64,000 nucleotides of DNA from Euclidia mi (Eukaryota; Arthropoda; Insecta; Lepidoptera; Erebidae): positions 12,408,331 through 12,472,330 of the forward strand of contig OX123193.2 of the NCBI GenBank assembly GCA_944739405.2. Direction: 5' to 3'. Both the position numbers and the translations under genes were made by a program. Positions 27,601-33,867 of this stretch are shown in pieces. Positions within the stretch are counted from its first letter, which is position 1; each line of letters begins with the position of its first letter. The notes under the pieces were generated by a model. That model was given only the letters and a program-made list of their open reading frames with translations, was not told the origin of the DNA and made no database searches.

Positions 27601-29444
27601 ATTGTCAATTAGATCATAAAACTTATCCATTTCCATAATTTCATATATTTATGGTGTGTTTAAACTTTAAATTAGGTATTCTGAGCGGAACGGGATTCTA
27701 TCGACATTTGGAAGAATCTCATTTAATACAAAATATAGACTTTGCTAAATTCTGTTGATCGATAAGATGTTCGCAAAGGAATACACGTCATTTTGATGAT
27801 TTAGGACATTTCACTTATTAAATGTAAATACAAAGTACATCGTAGTACAATACTTGTATTCCTGCTGCACTTAATTGCATTGTGTTAACATAATAACACT
27901 CCTAGTATTATAGTAAAGTATAATTTTCATAAACTTACCGTTGTGTAGCATCCTAACTCCTTGTAGGGATTCACTGCGACTAGAATGGAGCCTGTGTATG
28001 TCTGTATAACATTTTATTAAGGAAATAAAAGGTGGCAAGTCTGGATATTGTTTCTCATGCCGGGCACGAACGAGAGCGAAGTAAAATGAAAAAGAAAAAG
28101 CGATGCCTTGATAAGAAAGCTTTGTGGAGTTATGTACTCCTATATCTGTGAATTGAATATTATTCTGCACCTATGGCAGTTTAGTTTGGAGACAGTGATA
28201 GCCGAGTGGAGAGACCGACAGACTGCTACCATCTGCTACGCAGAGGGTCTCGAGTTCGAATCCACGACACGCACCTGTGACTTTTCGAAGTTAAGTGCGT
28301 AATAAATTGTTAATTATAGCTTGCTTATCGATGAAGGAAAATCTCGTGGGGAAACCCGCATGTCTGAGAGTTCTCCAATGTTCTTGAAAGACATGTGAAG
28401 TTTGCCAACCCGCACTTGGCCAGCGTGGTGGACTATTGCCTTATTAATCTCATAGTGAGAAGAGGCCCATGCCCAGCAGTGGGATAGTATATAGGGCTGA
28501 TGATGATGATGGCAGTTTAGACAGACCCATGTGAATTATGACAATATTTTAGTAATTTCAGTTCTACGACTTGCCCTTAGCCGTCTAGTAAGAAACAAGC
28601 GGACGAGCATCTATTGCGAATAGTAAAAAGCTACAAGAAAACATGCTGCTTTTATCGACAGGGAAATAAAGTCCCACTTGAAGAAATCTATTAACTAATG
28701 CATAAAGCGAAAAAATCTCCTCTTTGGAACTTTGAAACGTTTGAGCTTGTGCGAAACATTTTACAGATAGCCAAATGAATATATCAGTATACGGATACTT
28801 CGTATACTGATCGGGGCACCCCACCCATTTTCCAACATGCTCTCTTATTTTTATCACAGATATCTGTTTACTATCAACACGGGTTCAACACTTGTGAGAT
28901 ACACACTTGTTTACCACCACTTCACTAAAAATAAACATAGCCAAAATTTCCTCATTGGATACTCTGCGAAGTAGTCTGAAAGTGGCGCCCATAGATGAAA
29001 AGTCCACAGCGAGTCGATTGGCCTGATATGGACATGTTATGCTTAGAGGGAGATGTAGGAAATAAAAAAAGTGATGAATATGCAGGTAGAGATGATATGC
29101 AGCGGCGAAAACGGAGAGGGCGGTCCAGGAACAGATGGATGGACTGTGTGAGGATGGATATGAAAGGGGTAAACTATCGGATGACTGGTGATAGGAAAGT
29201 ATGGTAGAGAAGGATGTACTGCGCCGACCATCAATGAATTGGGATCATAACAAGTTATTGATGATACTCTACTAATTAAGACCCGCTAAATTATTTTGTA
29301 TGCAATTCCAAAAGGATACGTAAACGAGGTCGTGTATATATCGCTTCTTGAGGTTGTCGTTGATGGCCTGCTCCGTGATCTCCGGCATCATCGTCATGTC
29401 GGGGACGCCATGGTCCGCCGTGTTCTCCCGTTCCTCCATCGCGG
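1..29444 (-). CDS. Unconventional MyTH4-FERM-type myosin (partial gene, 21 coding exons, tail off the left edge)
   Basis: Actin-based motor ATPase, probably carrying cargo in or along actin protrusions. Exons joined by GT-AG sites and phase give about 1,150 residues. Seen directly: N-terminus of 40 residues, motor of about 700 residues (P-loop GESGAGKTE, switch I NDNSSRFGKF, switch II DIFGFENF, YVRCIKPNEN near the converter, DWQIGHTKIF), three IQ motifs, a charged coiled-coil stretch, about 250 residues rich in proline, then FAKLYFNDHP, read as the lead-in to MyTH4. Family knowledge: this order is that of MyTH4-FERM myosins. The absence of a PH domain before this point argues against class X, and three IQs against class VII (five). 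Class XV (Myo10A/sisyphus) or XXII is my best guess. Odd points: tandem array of the last exon, one exon with unusable splice junctions, Asn at the TEDS site, one U12 intron. It may be a live gene with assembly errors or a decaying one. Confidence 0.85.
3506..3659 (-). CDS. Myosin exon u, 5'-most copy: lead-in to MyTH4
   Basis: 154 nt, phase 0 in and phase 1 out. Encodes GFDRSARRKERVERRLHQL, an Ala/Pro stretch, then HFAKLYFNDHPRSPE. It differs from the other copies at four bases in the exon (for example GFDRS instead of GYDRS) and has the best acceptor, a T-rich tract ending gttcgttag. It is thus the copy most likely to be spliced to exon t. Donor GAAG|GTAACA. Confidence 0.78.
3660..3987. other. 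Intron DNA between exon array and mariner; nothing recognised
   Basis: Ordinary AT-rich intron sequence. The stretch just beyond the array (acatactgtgtcaa near 3687) resembles the 30-bp spacer (acatactcgctgtatcaa), which may mark how the spacer arose. Confidence 0.5.
3988..5285 (+). mobile_element. mariner element, about 1.3 kb
   Basis: Perfect 27-bp terminal inverted repeats beginning CGAGGGTCAAACTGAAAG (3988 and, reversed, ending 5285). The left flank is TA; the right flank is TC, a probable mutation of the TA duplication. Length and internal transposase are those of mariner. It lies in the intron before the exon array, antisense to the myosin. Confidence 0.93.
4163..5210 (+). pseudogene. 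mariner transposase, disrupted
   Basis: DD34D transposase for cut-and-paste transposition. The natural start is ATG at 4163 (MNLTRENFRAMIFYDF); the N-terminal helix-turn-helix region is followed by a linker and TGDESWIYCYDPE (first Asp). A +1 frameshift at about 4825 after DQKTV separates this from the second part (WYTTNCLPLV, LLHHDNASSHTAKRT, YSPDLAPCDFYLFPKIKE), holding the second and third Asp with 34 residues between them. A TAG at 5151-5153 after CFSQ sits where the family has Trp; the remaining codons continue to TAA near 5208. Two lesions make it inactive. Confidence 0.92.
5463..7431 (+). mobile_element. Non-autonomous Helitron carrying a satellite
   Basis: Begins TCTATACTAATATAATAAAG and ends GGGTCAGCTAG, flanked by A and T, as expected for Helitrons (5'-TC, 3'-CTAG, insertion in AT). 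A short stem (GCGA/TCGC) precedes the 3' end. The same 3' terminus occurs in the copy at 60185-60367. No Rep/helicase coding sequence is seen; the interior is mostly tandem repeat. Confidence 0.7.
5911..7262. repeat. About 118-bp tandem repeat inside the Helitron, with higher-order structure
   Basis: Around eleven units carry 'aagatggcgga', 'atcgtctc' and 'catctatttcgtgat'. Two alternating types exist (GGGATGGGGAATCC...ACAACATC and GGGATGGTGAATCC...ATCATC). A larger block recurs about 689 bp apart (6321 and 7010) with near identity, so six-unit blocks were duplicated. Confidence 0.85.
7465..7642. mobile_element. MITE with TA duplication, 178 bp
   Basis: Imperfect inverted ends (TGACTCGAGAGCAAA and its counterpart TGACCAGGGAGCAAA on the other strand) flanked by TA on both sides suggest a Tc1/mariner-type MITE. 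The inside is itself palindromic, with 'cgctacgctcggg' and 'cgcttcgctcg' motifs. Confidence 0.6.
7643..8141. other. Intron DNA, nothing recognised
   Basis: AT-rich intron sequence upstream of exon t; no repeat or ORF of note. Confidence 0.4.
8142..8304 (-). CDS. Myosin exon t: Ala/Pro-rich linker before the MyTH4 lead-in
   Basis: 163 nt, phase 2 in and phase 0 out. FIIPPSKEAEVEKEPSDAP leads into an Ala-Pro run, then DTCISPPPVNGDAT. Acceptor ctccttcag, donor ACA|GTAAGT. Third positions are nearly all G or C, as in the other exons. Confidence 0.82.
8885..9038 (-). CDS. Myosin exon s: proline-rich linker, part 3
   Basis: 154 nt, phase 1 in and phase 2 out. Encodes TTPPELTNGVIPNGKLS, KEPIYESVIP and NTVPPPPDAPPTDN. 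The EPIYESVIP stretch is a possible tyrosine-phosphorylation site. Acceptor tttgtctag, donor ACGA|GTGAGT. Confidence 0.84.
9300..9427 (+). repeat. LINE 3'-end fragment with GATGAT tail
   Basis: 'ggccagcgtggtatagtaggcc' to 'gcagtggactgataaaggctgatgatgatgat'. The same tail type is seen at 28430-28511 and 36355-36483. Confidence 0.6.
9430..9700 (+). pseudogene. Reverse-transcriptase C-terminal fragment of a LINE
   Basis: Reads IARRTDGRWGRPVLEWRPR, then after a frameshift RWTDDLVKIAWSGWMRAAQ and WRTLEEAYVQ before a stop and a GATGATGAT tail. This is the familiar C-terminus of insect endonuclease/reverse-transcriptase LINEs. It is a 5'-truncated dead copy in a myosin intron. Confidence 0.75.
9725..9922 (-). 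CDS. Myosin exon r: proline-rich linker, part 2
   Basis: 198 nt, phase 1 in and phase 1 out. VMSTSLTNGLSPLSNGS, then LILPPPPPAEP and GPPPPPPPATK. Acceptor atattcag, donor AAAG|GTACTA. The polyproline tracts suggest a flexible, SH3-binding linker. Confidence 0.84.
10318..10495 (-). CDS. Myosin exon q: proline-rich linker, part 1
   Basis: 178 nt, phase 0 in and phase 1 out. LEHVLAAEMNELSKSHTEA is followed by runs IPPPPPSS and IPPPPPLTSS, possible SH3/WW or profilin ligands. Acceptor gtttctag, donor AACG|GTATGT. Confidence 0.84.
10531..10738 (+). repeat. SINE family A, diverged copy
   Basis: tRNA-like head (gcgatagcctagtggagat, then ggtgcgaatc) and body motifs 'gtctttgataatcgt' and 'gtacgaggtgag' shared with the copy at 11095. 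Confidence 0.7.
10764..11004 (-). CDS. Myosin exon p: coiled-coil neck extension
   Basis: 241 nt, phase 2 in and phase 0 out. LQEKANQERAELENMADQL continues the charged helix, then VNLDNLFDFLADVP and a polar segment ending MERLADDLDQE. Acceptor ttttcttccag, donor GAG|GTCAGT. Confidence 0.85.
11095..11459 (+). repeat. SINE family A, full-length tRNA-derived copy
   Basis: A box in 'agcgatagcttagtggagat', B box 'ggttcgaatcc' about 50 bp on, and a body of about 290 bp ending 'gggataacgctaggaggacgatgaa'. Further copies lie at 51282-51714, 56303-56648 and 61865-62237 on the other strand. Pol III-transcribed retroposon. Confidence 0.85.
11763..11995 (-). CDS. Myosin exon o: three IQ motifs and start of coiled coil
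   Basis: 233 nt, phase 0 in and phase 2 out. WYKGSVQRRQYL completes IQ1; IVLQAAWRGWKERAALLR and LTLQRHLRGAFAREVAA are IQ2 and IQ3, binding sites for calmodulin-like light chains. It ends in the charged helix REMRRVNQEIKLREERN. Acceptor cgtccacag, donor ACAG|GTAGCG. Confidence 0.88.
12069..12215 (+). repeat. SINE family C, tRNA-derived head
   Basis: 'ggttggcgtagtggtttaagcagccgcctcacc' and B box 'ggttcgatcccc'. The same head is at 23440 and, truncated, at 53030. Not a functional tRNA: the acceptor arm does not pair. Confidence 0.75.
12773..12882 (-). CDS. Myosin exon n: converter end and first half of IQ1
   Basis: 110 nt, phase 1 in and phase 0 out. Encodes DWQIGHTKIFMRSS, then LEAKRSALLQSSALRIQK. 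GHTKIF is the conserved converter motif and ALRIQK opens the first IQ motif, completed in the next exon. Donor AAG|GTATGT; the acceptor cctaaag has a weak pyrimidine tract. Confidence 0.88.
12969..13392. mobile_element. Non-autonomous element with ACAGGGTGT ends
   Basis: Left end 'tacagggtgtcacaagaccc' occurs twice (about 12973 and 13013), the second starting a body that ends 'ctttttacacccagtat'. A second copy is at 18758-19081, with clean ACAGGGTGT...ACACCCTGT ends. Confidence 0.65.
13526..13789 (-). repeat. LINE family B 3'-end fragment
   Basis: Minus-strand remnant of a reverse-transcriptase C-terminus (GRPRRT..SDQIGDILKKG type) with a tail of repeated ACAT units. Sister copies at 18619, 33343, 36578, 48252 and 53780. 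Confidence 0.7.
13863..13908 (-). CDS. Myosin exon m: converter segment with unusable splice junctions
   Basis: Fifteen codons read VKTVFKILMANFTTP after a strong acceptor (cacttttacag). Placed between exons l and n they restore the normal spacing from RYRCLL to DWQIG; class VII has 27 intervening residues by my recollection and this gives 26. Both junctions fail. The preceding exon ends in phase 2 whereas this frame needs phase 0 (one base missing), and the expected donor reads G|GATAGAC instead of GT. Read-through meets TAG one codon later. Likely explanations are one-base indel errors in the assembly or real decay of the gene. Confidence 0.6.
13978..14140 (+). repeat. SINE family A, internally deleted copy
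   Basis: Head 'gcgataggatagtggagataccaa' joined to tail 'cagccaaatccggttagactag...aacgctgggaggat'. Confidence 0.65.
14186..14392 (-). CDS. Myosin exon l: SH1/SH2-region helix and start of converter
   Basis: 207 nt, phase 2 in and phase 2 out. Encodes YVRCIKPNENKEAGKYN, LEQLRYLGMNEIVRIRRDGY and ARYRCLLPHPRPHNPDIQ. Acceptor gaacag, donor ATTCA|GTGAGT. The outgoing phase does not fit the next recognisable exon (see 13863-13908). Confidence 0.9.
14749..14882 (-). CDS. Myosin exon k: loop 2 and following helix
   Basis: 134 nt, phase 0 in and phase 2 out, acceptor aattgcag, donor TGTG|GTAAGT. Begins with Ser/Thr/Gly-rich SLSSPNSTGTTQRGTSKGR, a loop 2-like actin-binding insert, then TVVDTFRAQLQSLVDML. 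The final TG pairs with the first G of the next exon to make Trp before YVRCIKPN. Confidence 0.88.
15261..15521 (-). CDS. Myosin exon j: lower 50K, HYAGTVSY segment
   Basis: 87 codons, phase 0 to 0, acceptor ttgtgtcag, donor CAG|GTAAAC. Contains FGVQHYAGTVSYSVHGFVDK and KNRDTQQDAF, the HYAG-x-V-x-Y and DKNRD motifs of the lower 50-kDa domain. Confidence 0.91.
15826..15951 (-). CDS. Myosin exon i: lower 50K, FTDN segment
   Basis: 42 codons, phase 0 to 0, acceptor gattccag, donor AAG|GTGTTT. Runs from YRQEGIVYNQIPFTDN through CLELLEKPPRSLLKLL to SEQCHMPK, which joins GSDGAYL in the next exon to make the conserved E-x-C-x-x-PKGSD turn. Confidence 0.9.
16140..16340 (-). repeat. tRNA-derived SINE, reverse orientation
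   Basis: Minus-strand B box 'gggttcgattccc' with tRNA-like flanks. The rest of the intron (16341-17040) shows nothing recognisable. Confidence 0.5.
17041..17280 (-). CDS. Myosin exon h: switch II and relay helix
   Basis: 80 codons, phase 0 to 0, acceptor cctgtag, donor ATT|GTGAGT. Encodes LGVLDIFGFENF (switch II), then NSLEQLCINYANEKLHMFF and FALEQDI (relay helix). The DALAK-type motif reads HAMARALYARTFAWL, so the usual Asp is His. Confidence 0.92.
17281..18284. other. Intron DNA, nothing recognised
   Basis: AT-rich sequence without splice-competent coding exon or clear repeat. Confidence 0.4.
18285..18758 (+). repeat. Diverged SINE A fragment followed by LINE family B 3' fragment
   Basis: 18285-18600 carries SINE A body motifs ('ggtagtcataagg', 'gacagtcgttataggg'). 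18619-18758 matches the LINE B tail (AGCATGCAT..GAAACTTGATGGGAGTGA to GAGTCTATGTA). Confidence 0.6.
18758..19081. mobile_element. Non-autonomous element with ACAGGGTGT ends, second copy
   Basis: Starts 'acagggtgtcacaagaccc' and ends 'gtctttttacaccctgta'; flanked by TA. It inserted at the end of the LINE B fragment. Confidence 0.7.
19291..19455 (-). CDS. Myosin exon g: segment with the cardiomyopathy loop and TEDS position
   Basis: 55 codons, phase 0 to 0, acceptor atttccag, donor GAG|GTGACA. Begins DVDGERTTLAVEDSE and ends ERQINVRGNVTDIPLRLPE. Aligned on class VII (RGETVSTPL), the TEDS residue of this actin-binding loop would be the N of RGN, not D, E, S or T. Confidence 0.86.
19809..20030 (-). 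CDS. Myosin exon f: upper 50K segment
   Basis: 74 codons, phase 0 to 0, acceptor tcgttccag, donor GAG|GTGAGT. Runs from HNAELRNTLRL to LAAILWLGNIHFE; the LAAILWLGNI motif is typical of the myosin upper 50-kDa domain. It contains a charged EDEEAHKGRGGEQ insert, likely a surface loop. Confidence 0.88.
20122..20382. mobile_element. Harbinger-type MITE, 261 bp, CpG-rich
   Basis: Inverted ends GGCTGGTTTCAGAGT(C/G)ACGCG flanked by TTA on both sides. The 3-bp TWA duplication is typical of PIF/Harbinger. The interior is unusually rich in CGCG for this intron. Confidence 0.75.
20896..21086 (-). CDS. Myosin exon e: switch I (NDNSSRFGKF)
   Basis: 191 nt, phase 1 in and phase 0 out. Starts GNAKTVRNDNSSRFGKF, the switch I loop that senses the gamma-phosphate, and ends KETNYHVFYQLVEGAK. 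Acceptor ctgttgcag, donor AAG|GTAAGG. All switch I key residues (N, S, S, R, G) are present. Confidence 0.92.
21087..22523. other. Intron; possible degenerate tRNA-like head near 21541, otherwise nothing recognised
   Basis: 'gggccgggcgctgtggctcactggg' resembles a SINE A box but has no convincing B box or body. Confidence 0.35.
22524..22683 (-). CDS. Myosin exon d: P-loop (GESGAGKTE)
   Basis: 160 nt, phase 0 in and phase 1 out. Contains VVISGESGAGKTETTKLIL, the Walker A/P-loop of myosin ATPases, followed by ILEANTVLEAFG. Acceptor ttgtacag, donor TTCG|GTGAGT. No substitutions in catalytic residues. Confidence 0.92.
23440..23625 (+). repeat. SINE family C copy with internal perfect hairpin
   Basis: Head 'aatggcgtagtgatataagcgg' and B box 'gggttcgattccc'. 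A 16-bp perfect inverted repeat (23551-23566 and 23581-23596) lies in the body. Confidence 0.72.
23812..23901 (-). CDS. Myosin exon c: motor segment before the P-loop
   Basis: 30 codons, phase 0 to 0, acceptor tttccag, donor CAG|GTGAAA. Encodes a segment starting DHMQEYRGKAFG and ending LAESAYSSLQ, the usual 'PPHVFALAESAY' helix leading to the P-loop. It joins exon b across a 4-kb intron (23902-27938) that carries a SINE and a Harbinger-like element. Confidence 0.85.
24027..24290 (+). repeat. SINE family D, tRNA-derived, with internal perfect hairpin
   Basis: Head 'accggttggcgcagcgggagtg', B box 'gggttcgattcccgc', and a lepidopteran-type body ending in a 'tagtttgggactagatgg' segment. A 19-bp perfect hairpin at 24172-24190 and 24197-24215. 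Confidence 0.72.
24641..26196. mobile_element. Possible non-autonomous Harbinger-like element, 1.56 kb
   Basis: Ends GGGGCGGCACATATCTGACCG and, on the other strand, GGGCCGGAACATATCTGACGG, each flanked by TAA. The inside includes a SINE tail fragment (25889-25965), a 21-bp direct repeat (25350-25412) and a 16-bp perfect palindrome (26056-26094). No transposase is recognised. It could instead be two separate MITE ends. Confidence 0.5.
26200..27938. other. Intron DNA, nothing recognised
   Basis: Very AT-rich; no exon-like ORF with splice sites. Confidence 0.4.
27939..28001 (-). CDS. Myosin exon b: TYTGSILVAVNP motor segment
   Basis: 21 codons, phase 0 to phase 0, donor ACG|GTAAGT. Encodes TYTGSILVAVNPYKELGCYTT in full, the conserved nucleotide-site strand of the motor. 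The start is fixed by the U12 acceptor described for the preceding intron. Confidence 0.85.
28195..28511 (+). repeat. SINE A head joined to LINE GATGAT tail
   Basis: tRNA-like head 'gatagccgagtggagagacc', B box 'gagttcgaatcc', then the 'ggccagcgtggtggac' tail ending in GATGATGATG. The chimera sits inside the U12 intron. Confidence 0.65.
28936..29225 (+). pseudogene. LINE reverse-transcriptase C-terminal remnant (third family)
   Basis: Contains RRKRRGRSRNRWMDCVRMDM and YRMTGDRKVW, matching the GRPRNRW..CVREDM..DRKEW-type end of insect LINE polyproteins. 5'-truncated. Confidence 0.65.
29320..29444 (-). CDS. Myosin exon a: start codon and N-terminus
   Basis: ATG lies at 29439-29437, five bases after a good acceptor (tttgttgcag), so a 5' UTR exon should lie further upstream. 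The 40 codons begin MEERENTADHGV and end with KKRYIHDLVY, the start of the motor core before the conserved TYTGSILVAVNP. There is no SH3-like N-terminal extension. The exon ends in phase 0 at a donor reading GTATCCTTTT, a U12-type 5' splice site. An earlier start in the missing upstream exon cannot be excluded. Confidence 0.8.
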
Positions 29445-29543
29445 CTGCAACAAAACAAAATAGGTTGAGAAACTGTTGCGAATTTACACAAATAATGATA
29501 CATATTTGCTTAGTCCTAATGATACGGCGAAGTCGATAATATC

Positions 29544-29753
29544 TTAATATATAAAATCCTTGCGTTACTGACTGACTGACAGACACGCTACAGCCGAAAC
29601 TACTGGGCGCAGGAAGCTGAAATTTGGCATGTATGTTCCTTGGGGATCGCAGGGGTGCACTAAGAAGGGATTTCCTGAAATTCCCACGGGATCGGCCAAA
29701 ACGGGTAAATATAAAATATTGCAGGCGTAGCTGCTGGCATCCTCTAGTATACT
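29544..29753 (-). mobile_element. Short Helitron family (about 205 bp), copy 1
   Basis: On the plus strand TCTTAATATATAAAATCC to GGCATCCTCTAG between A and T. Contains the conserved 'actgactgactgacagacacgctacagccg'-type block. Other copies at 32048, 44556, 55434 and 57750, with fragments near 39640 and 53595. It lies just upstream of the first coding exon of the myosin. Confidence 0.72.
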
Positions 29754-29999
29754 TATAATTACTCGTAATATCGTCACACATTTATCATAAATTAATATTT
29801 TACTTTATACAAATTTCCACAAATAATACATTTAAAATCAATCCTACTTTCCTATAACTACATCAAATTCAATCCGGGTTTCTTCCAATAGCAGATACGT
29901 GTGAAATATTTTTAATTACTTGTTACAGATAAAGAAATGATGAATACTTGCAACTATTATTAAACAAAACAGATTCTACGAACAGAATTTTATTAATAC

Positions 30000-30246
30000 C
30001 AGGGGGCCAATTCTGCTATTTTTATATGACATTGATATCATATTTTGAATGGATTTAAATGCGGTATTCTGATAACCTTATGTCATTATCGTATAATTTA
30101 AAATAAACCGTTCGTCGTTGACACATACGATCTCGTTACTATTTCATTCAAATATCAGGTAATTTAGAAGAATACGCTTTTTGTCACGTAAGTATGACAC
30201 TGACATGATATCGAGACTATATTTATTTAGCAGAATTGGGCCCCAG
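30000..30246. mobile_element. MITE family E (CAGGGGGCCAATTCTGCTA ends), copy 1
   Basis: About 245 bp with inverted ends around GGGGGCCAATTCTGCTA. Four other copies in this window (46250, 52345, 57410, 60812) show the same ends and AT-rich body. Confidence 0.8.
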
Positions 30247-32047
30247 AATAAACCAATAGATGTGGTATTATGTTTCCATAATTCCCGGTACAAAGTTTCT
30301 ACGATAAAATATTCCAGACAGATTTGAGTCACAATACACATTCAAAGTAGGAGAACAGATCCTTGAACTAATTTCGTAAAATACATTAATTCAAACGGTG
30401 GAGTAGCTGGCGTGGGACTTTCCTTAATTCCTAAGTGGCTATTTATGTGAATCACGTGGAATAATTTGGTTACAGGTTCAAATTTTCCTAGGGATAAAGA
30501 TTGATTTATGTTAATAACTAAAGGAATGTATGTATATCTGCTCTACTTACATTATTTTCTTCAGTTTATTTAATTTTTACTATATAGTATATGGTGATTT
30601 TGAAACCAACTTAGAAATCTTAAGTCCGCTTGGAATTCATTTACCTCATTATTTTTCCGGCTTTTATATAACACAACTCATAGTATAATTGTTATAAAAA
30701 AAAACAAACAGCAAGTAAATATAGCTGCTATTCCATTACTTTATAATAACTAGACAAAACAACAATGGAAGCCTTTCAAAGCGATATTGCGGAAAACAAG
30801 TTCCGTTTGTTTGCGACAAGTTATCACAAAAATACCTTCATCAAATGTTTAGTTAATAATGTTGAGTTTTGATAGACTTCACTTACAGAAACTTTGCCGA
30901 GTGACTCGAGTATGGCTCTTTTGAGTTTTCATGTTGTAGGAAAAGTTGTGCCGGTACAGTTATAGTGGAACTAATTTAAAAAAAAAGGTGAAAAGTCTTT
31001 CCAACGAAACGAGACCTGGCAGAACCAATTGTATCCTTAGGCAAATGATGGGTAGAGTGTGACTGAATTACCTTAGCTTTGTAGCAAAGGAGCTGCCAGT
31101 TATATGGAAAATAAACGGTCTTGTTATAAAAATTGCGTTTAGTGAGTGAGTGGGTACACTCAACACTAAGTATCTTTTATCGAGTTGTGACCCCTTCACT
31201 CCACTTATTGCTTTAGTCTAGCTCTTAGGACGAGGTTGAAATTGAAAGCGTTCAGCAAATTGGATCTAGTTGAAGCGTGGGATATATTTGAAGTGAGGAC
31301 ATTGTTGAATAGTTTATCATCAATATTGTTACTTTGCTATCATCGTGTGAATATCAATGAAATACCATGGAACAGACATAAGGCGTACAGAAAGAACCTT
31401 GTTATAAGAATATGAAGCAGTCCCAAGTTTTCTTAATGACATTTTTCTTCAGAGTAATCAAGAGCGCCTTTTAAGAGGGCGAAGGCCAACAATACAATAC
31501 ATTATAGCCACTAATTCATATAATGTTTCTACTGAGTACAGACAGATTGAATCAGATTAATAAACAAAATCTAATCATATCAACATGAACGTATTCAAGA
31601 TTGTATAGAATATAATTGACAATATAACTTAATAAGGTTATCAATACATCCCACTTAACTATAGAAAAATAGTAAATTGACCGATTATCCTGAATTGCCT
31701 TATAAGTATCGACTATATTTATATTACCTAGCATAGTATATTTTCATCTAACTGCCTAAACGGGTCATCAGAGCCTCATTAAAATCGTATAAACAAATCT
31801 GTTTATCCAATTAACATCAACATCGTACAGCCTAAATACAATATAGCGAGTCGGTATTCGTTTACCCATAACGTTTTTCATCACAGTGTATGATTACGTC
31901 AATAAAAGTGGAGATAATCCCCTCAGAAGGCTGCAATGTTGTCTCAAAGTCGGTCTGGGGTGACTATTTTGACACCGTGCGACTTTGTAGCGAGCGCGAG
32001 CTAAAAAGTCACGACACCAATGTTAACTAGAACACTCTTATATAAAA
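30247..32047. other. Intergenic or 5' intron DNA, nothing recognised
   Basis: AT-rich; no ORF above about 60 codons and no clear repeat. Confidence 0.4.
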
Positions 32048-32253
32048 CTAGAGGACGCCAGCAGCTACGCCTGCATATTTTTTTAATTTACCCGTTTTGG
32101 CCGATCCCGTGGAAATTTCGGAACATCCCGTCTTAGTGCACCCCTACGGTCCCCAAGGAACATACATGCTAAATTTCAGCTTCTTGCGCCTAGTAGTTTC
32201 GGCTGTAGCGTGTCTGTCAGTCAGTCAGTAACGCAAGGATTTTATATATTAAG
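32048..32253 (+). mobile_element. Short Helitron family, copy 2
   Basis: CTAGAGGACGCCAGCAGC to TTATATATTAAGA, flanked by A and T; reverse complement of TC...CTAG. Confidence 0.75.
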
Positions 32254-33342
32254 ATGAATGAAAAGTATCTGTGTTTGCACTATATTCGTCTCAAACGGAG
32301 CAGTGAAGCTTTGCTTTTTCATACAGACGGCTTAATGAATGAAGAGTGTCAGTCAGCTTGCTTAATGAAGTTGGATCTGTTTAATTTATAATCTCGTTTG
32401 AACTTTTGGATTTCGAATAGGCCATAATAAGTAATTTAATATAATCTTAAGGAATTAAAGGAGTATAATGACATTCATTGTAAGCAGGCAGCATCTTTTG
32501 GTAGCAATCCCTATTGTTTTAATAAAAAAATCATTCAGTCAGGTTTTCAAATAAGAATTGAACATAATTATTATAAAGACTGTTATAATCTATCTCTACA
32601 AAGGAATAAGAAAGCTTTTATTTGTTACACCAAGGAAACAGACTTAATTTTTCTTGATTTCAGTTTTATAATTTGTCTGTTTGTTGCGGCTAAGCTTAAA
32701 AACGGCTTAACGAATTTTTGTAGGACATTCACTGTCAAACGTGTGGTAAACGAAAATACTTTCGATTTAGCAAGATTATGCCGCCAAAAAAATTAGCCCC
32801 ATTTTCTACAAGGATTTCAACATAACGCGGACGGAGTTGCAGAATTCAGTTAGGTACTTTAAAAAACAAAGCAGCTAGGCTCTGTTGTGTCTATTTAAAT
32901 AAAAATTGCAGTTTTATTTGCTTGTTTACTCTCTCGAGGACAATTATATTTTGTGCGCGATTTTCTTATTCGCGGCGAGCTCACGGCTAGTCTCAAAGGA
33001 AAGATGTGACGCGAAAGATGAGCATCTCACCGACATAATGAACACTGTAACAACATTATAAGTTCTGCCAAGAAATAACGAAGTTCTATTAAAAGACAAG
33101 GACTCACTTTATATACCGTTTCTTATCCTAGCTAGATGCTTCTTTAAGGAGCTTAATATGAATGATTGGATACACGTATTGGTCTAAAATTGAGTGGAAT
33201 CGTTATGCATCTACGTGTAATCATAAAACTTATATCTTGGTTTTACAAAATTTGAAAAAGATGAGCTTATATACCTAAAATTCTAGCGACATGTATACTG
33301 AAAAGCTTACGTTTAACAACATTACAAAAAATGGAAAACACT
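32254..33342. other. Unassigned AT-rich DNA
   Basis: Nothing recognised. Confidence 0.4.
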
Positions 33343-33556
33343 ACATACATAGACTCACGCCTGTTCACCTGAGGGGTAGGCAGAGACTACGGAACGCCAT
33401 TTGCAACGATCCTGACATCTCTCTTGCTTCATTCACTCCCAGTTTTTAGGATGTTTCCAATCTGGTCAGAGAACGTCCGCCTAGGTCTTCCCCTTCGTCC
33501 TGTTCCATTCACACTTGCCTTGTATATCTGCTTGGTCAATATTTCGTCATCCATCA
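33343..33556 (-). repeat. LINE family B 3'-end fragment
   Basis: ACATACATAGACTCACGC tail, then the minus-strand C-terminal block; internally deleted relative to 48252. Confidence 0.7.
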
Positions 33557-33867
33557 ATGGAAAACAAGCGGCTTTTTTTAGAAAGTCCCATTAAAATGCG
33601 TGAAACAAATCTCTGACATTATTATAGAACGTCTTTGAAAATAGCCCCTCACTGTTATCAATTTACATCGATCTGTGCGCCACTGCGCCTTGCTACCTTT
33701 GGGCTCCCTAAACACGATGTTATCGTCGCAGCGATTGATAACTGTTTATATTACTTACGGAACGTCCCTCCTAGATATGTTCATACTGTCATAAAATAAT
33801 GTTTTTATTACGTTACAGCATTCGTGTAGGTTTGTATTCGCGGATAGTAGGTTTTATTTTTTGTATT

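Larger units (their letters stand above)
28002..29319 (-). other. U12-type (minor spliceosome) intron of the myosin gene, 1,318 bp
   Basis: The 5' site on the minus strand is GTATCCTTTT (29319-29310). A near-consensus branch element TTCCTTAAT sits at 28024-28016, with its adenosine about 15 nt before the acceptor gttatacag (ends 28002). Using this acceptor the next exon begins ACA TAC ACA GGC (TYTG) and joins LVY to TYTGSILVAVNP in frame. The alternative U2-like acceptor ten bases further on loses TYTG and meets a stop within four codons. The intron also holds a SINE (28195-28510) and a LINE fragment (28936-29225). Confidence 0.82.
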
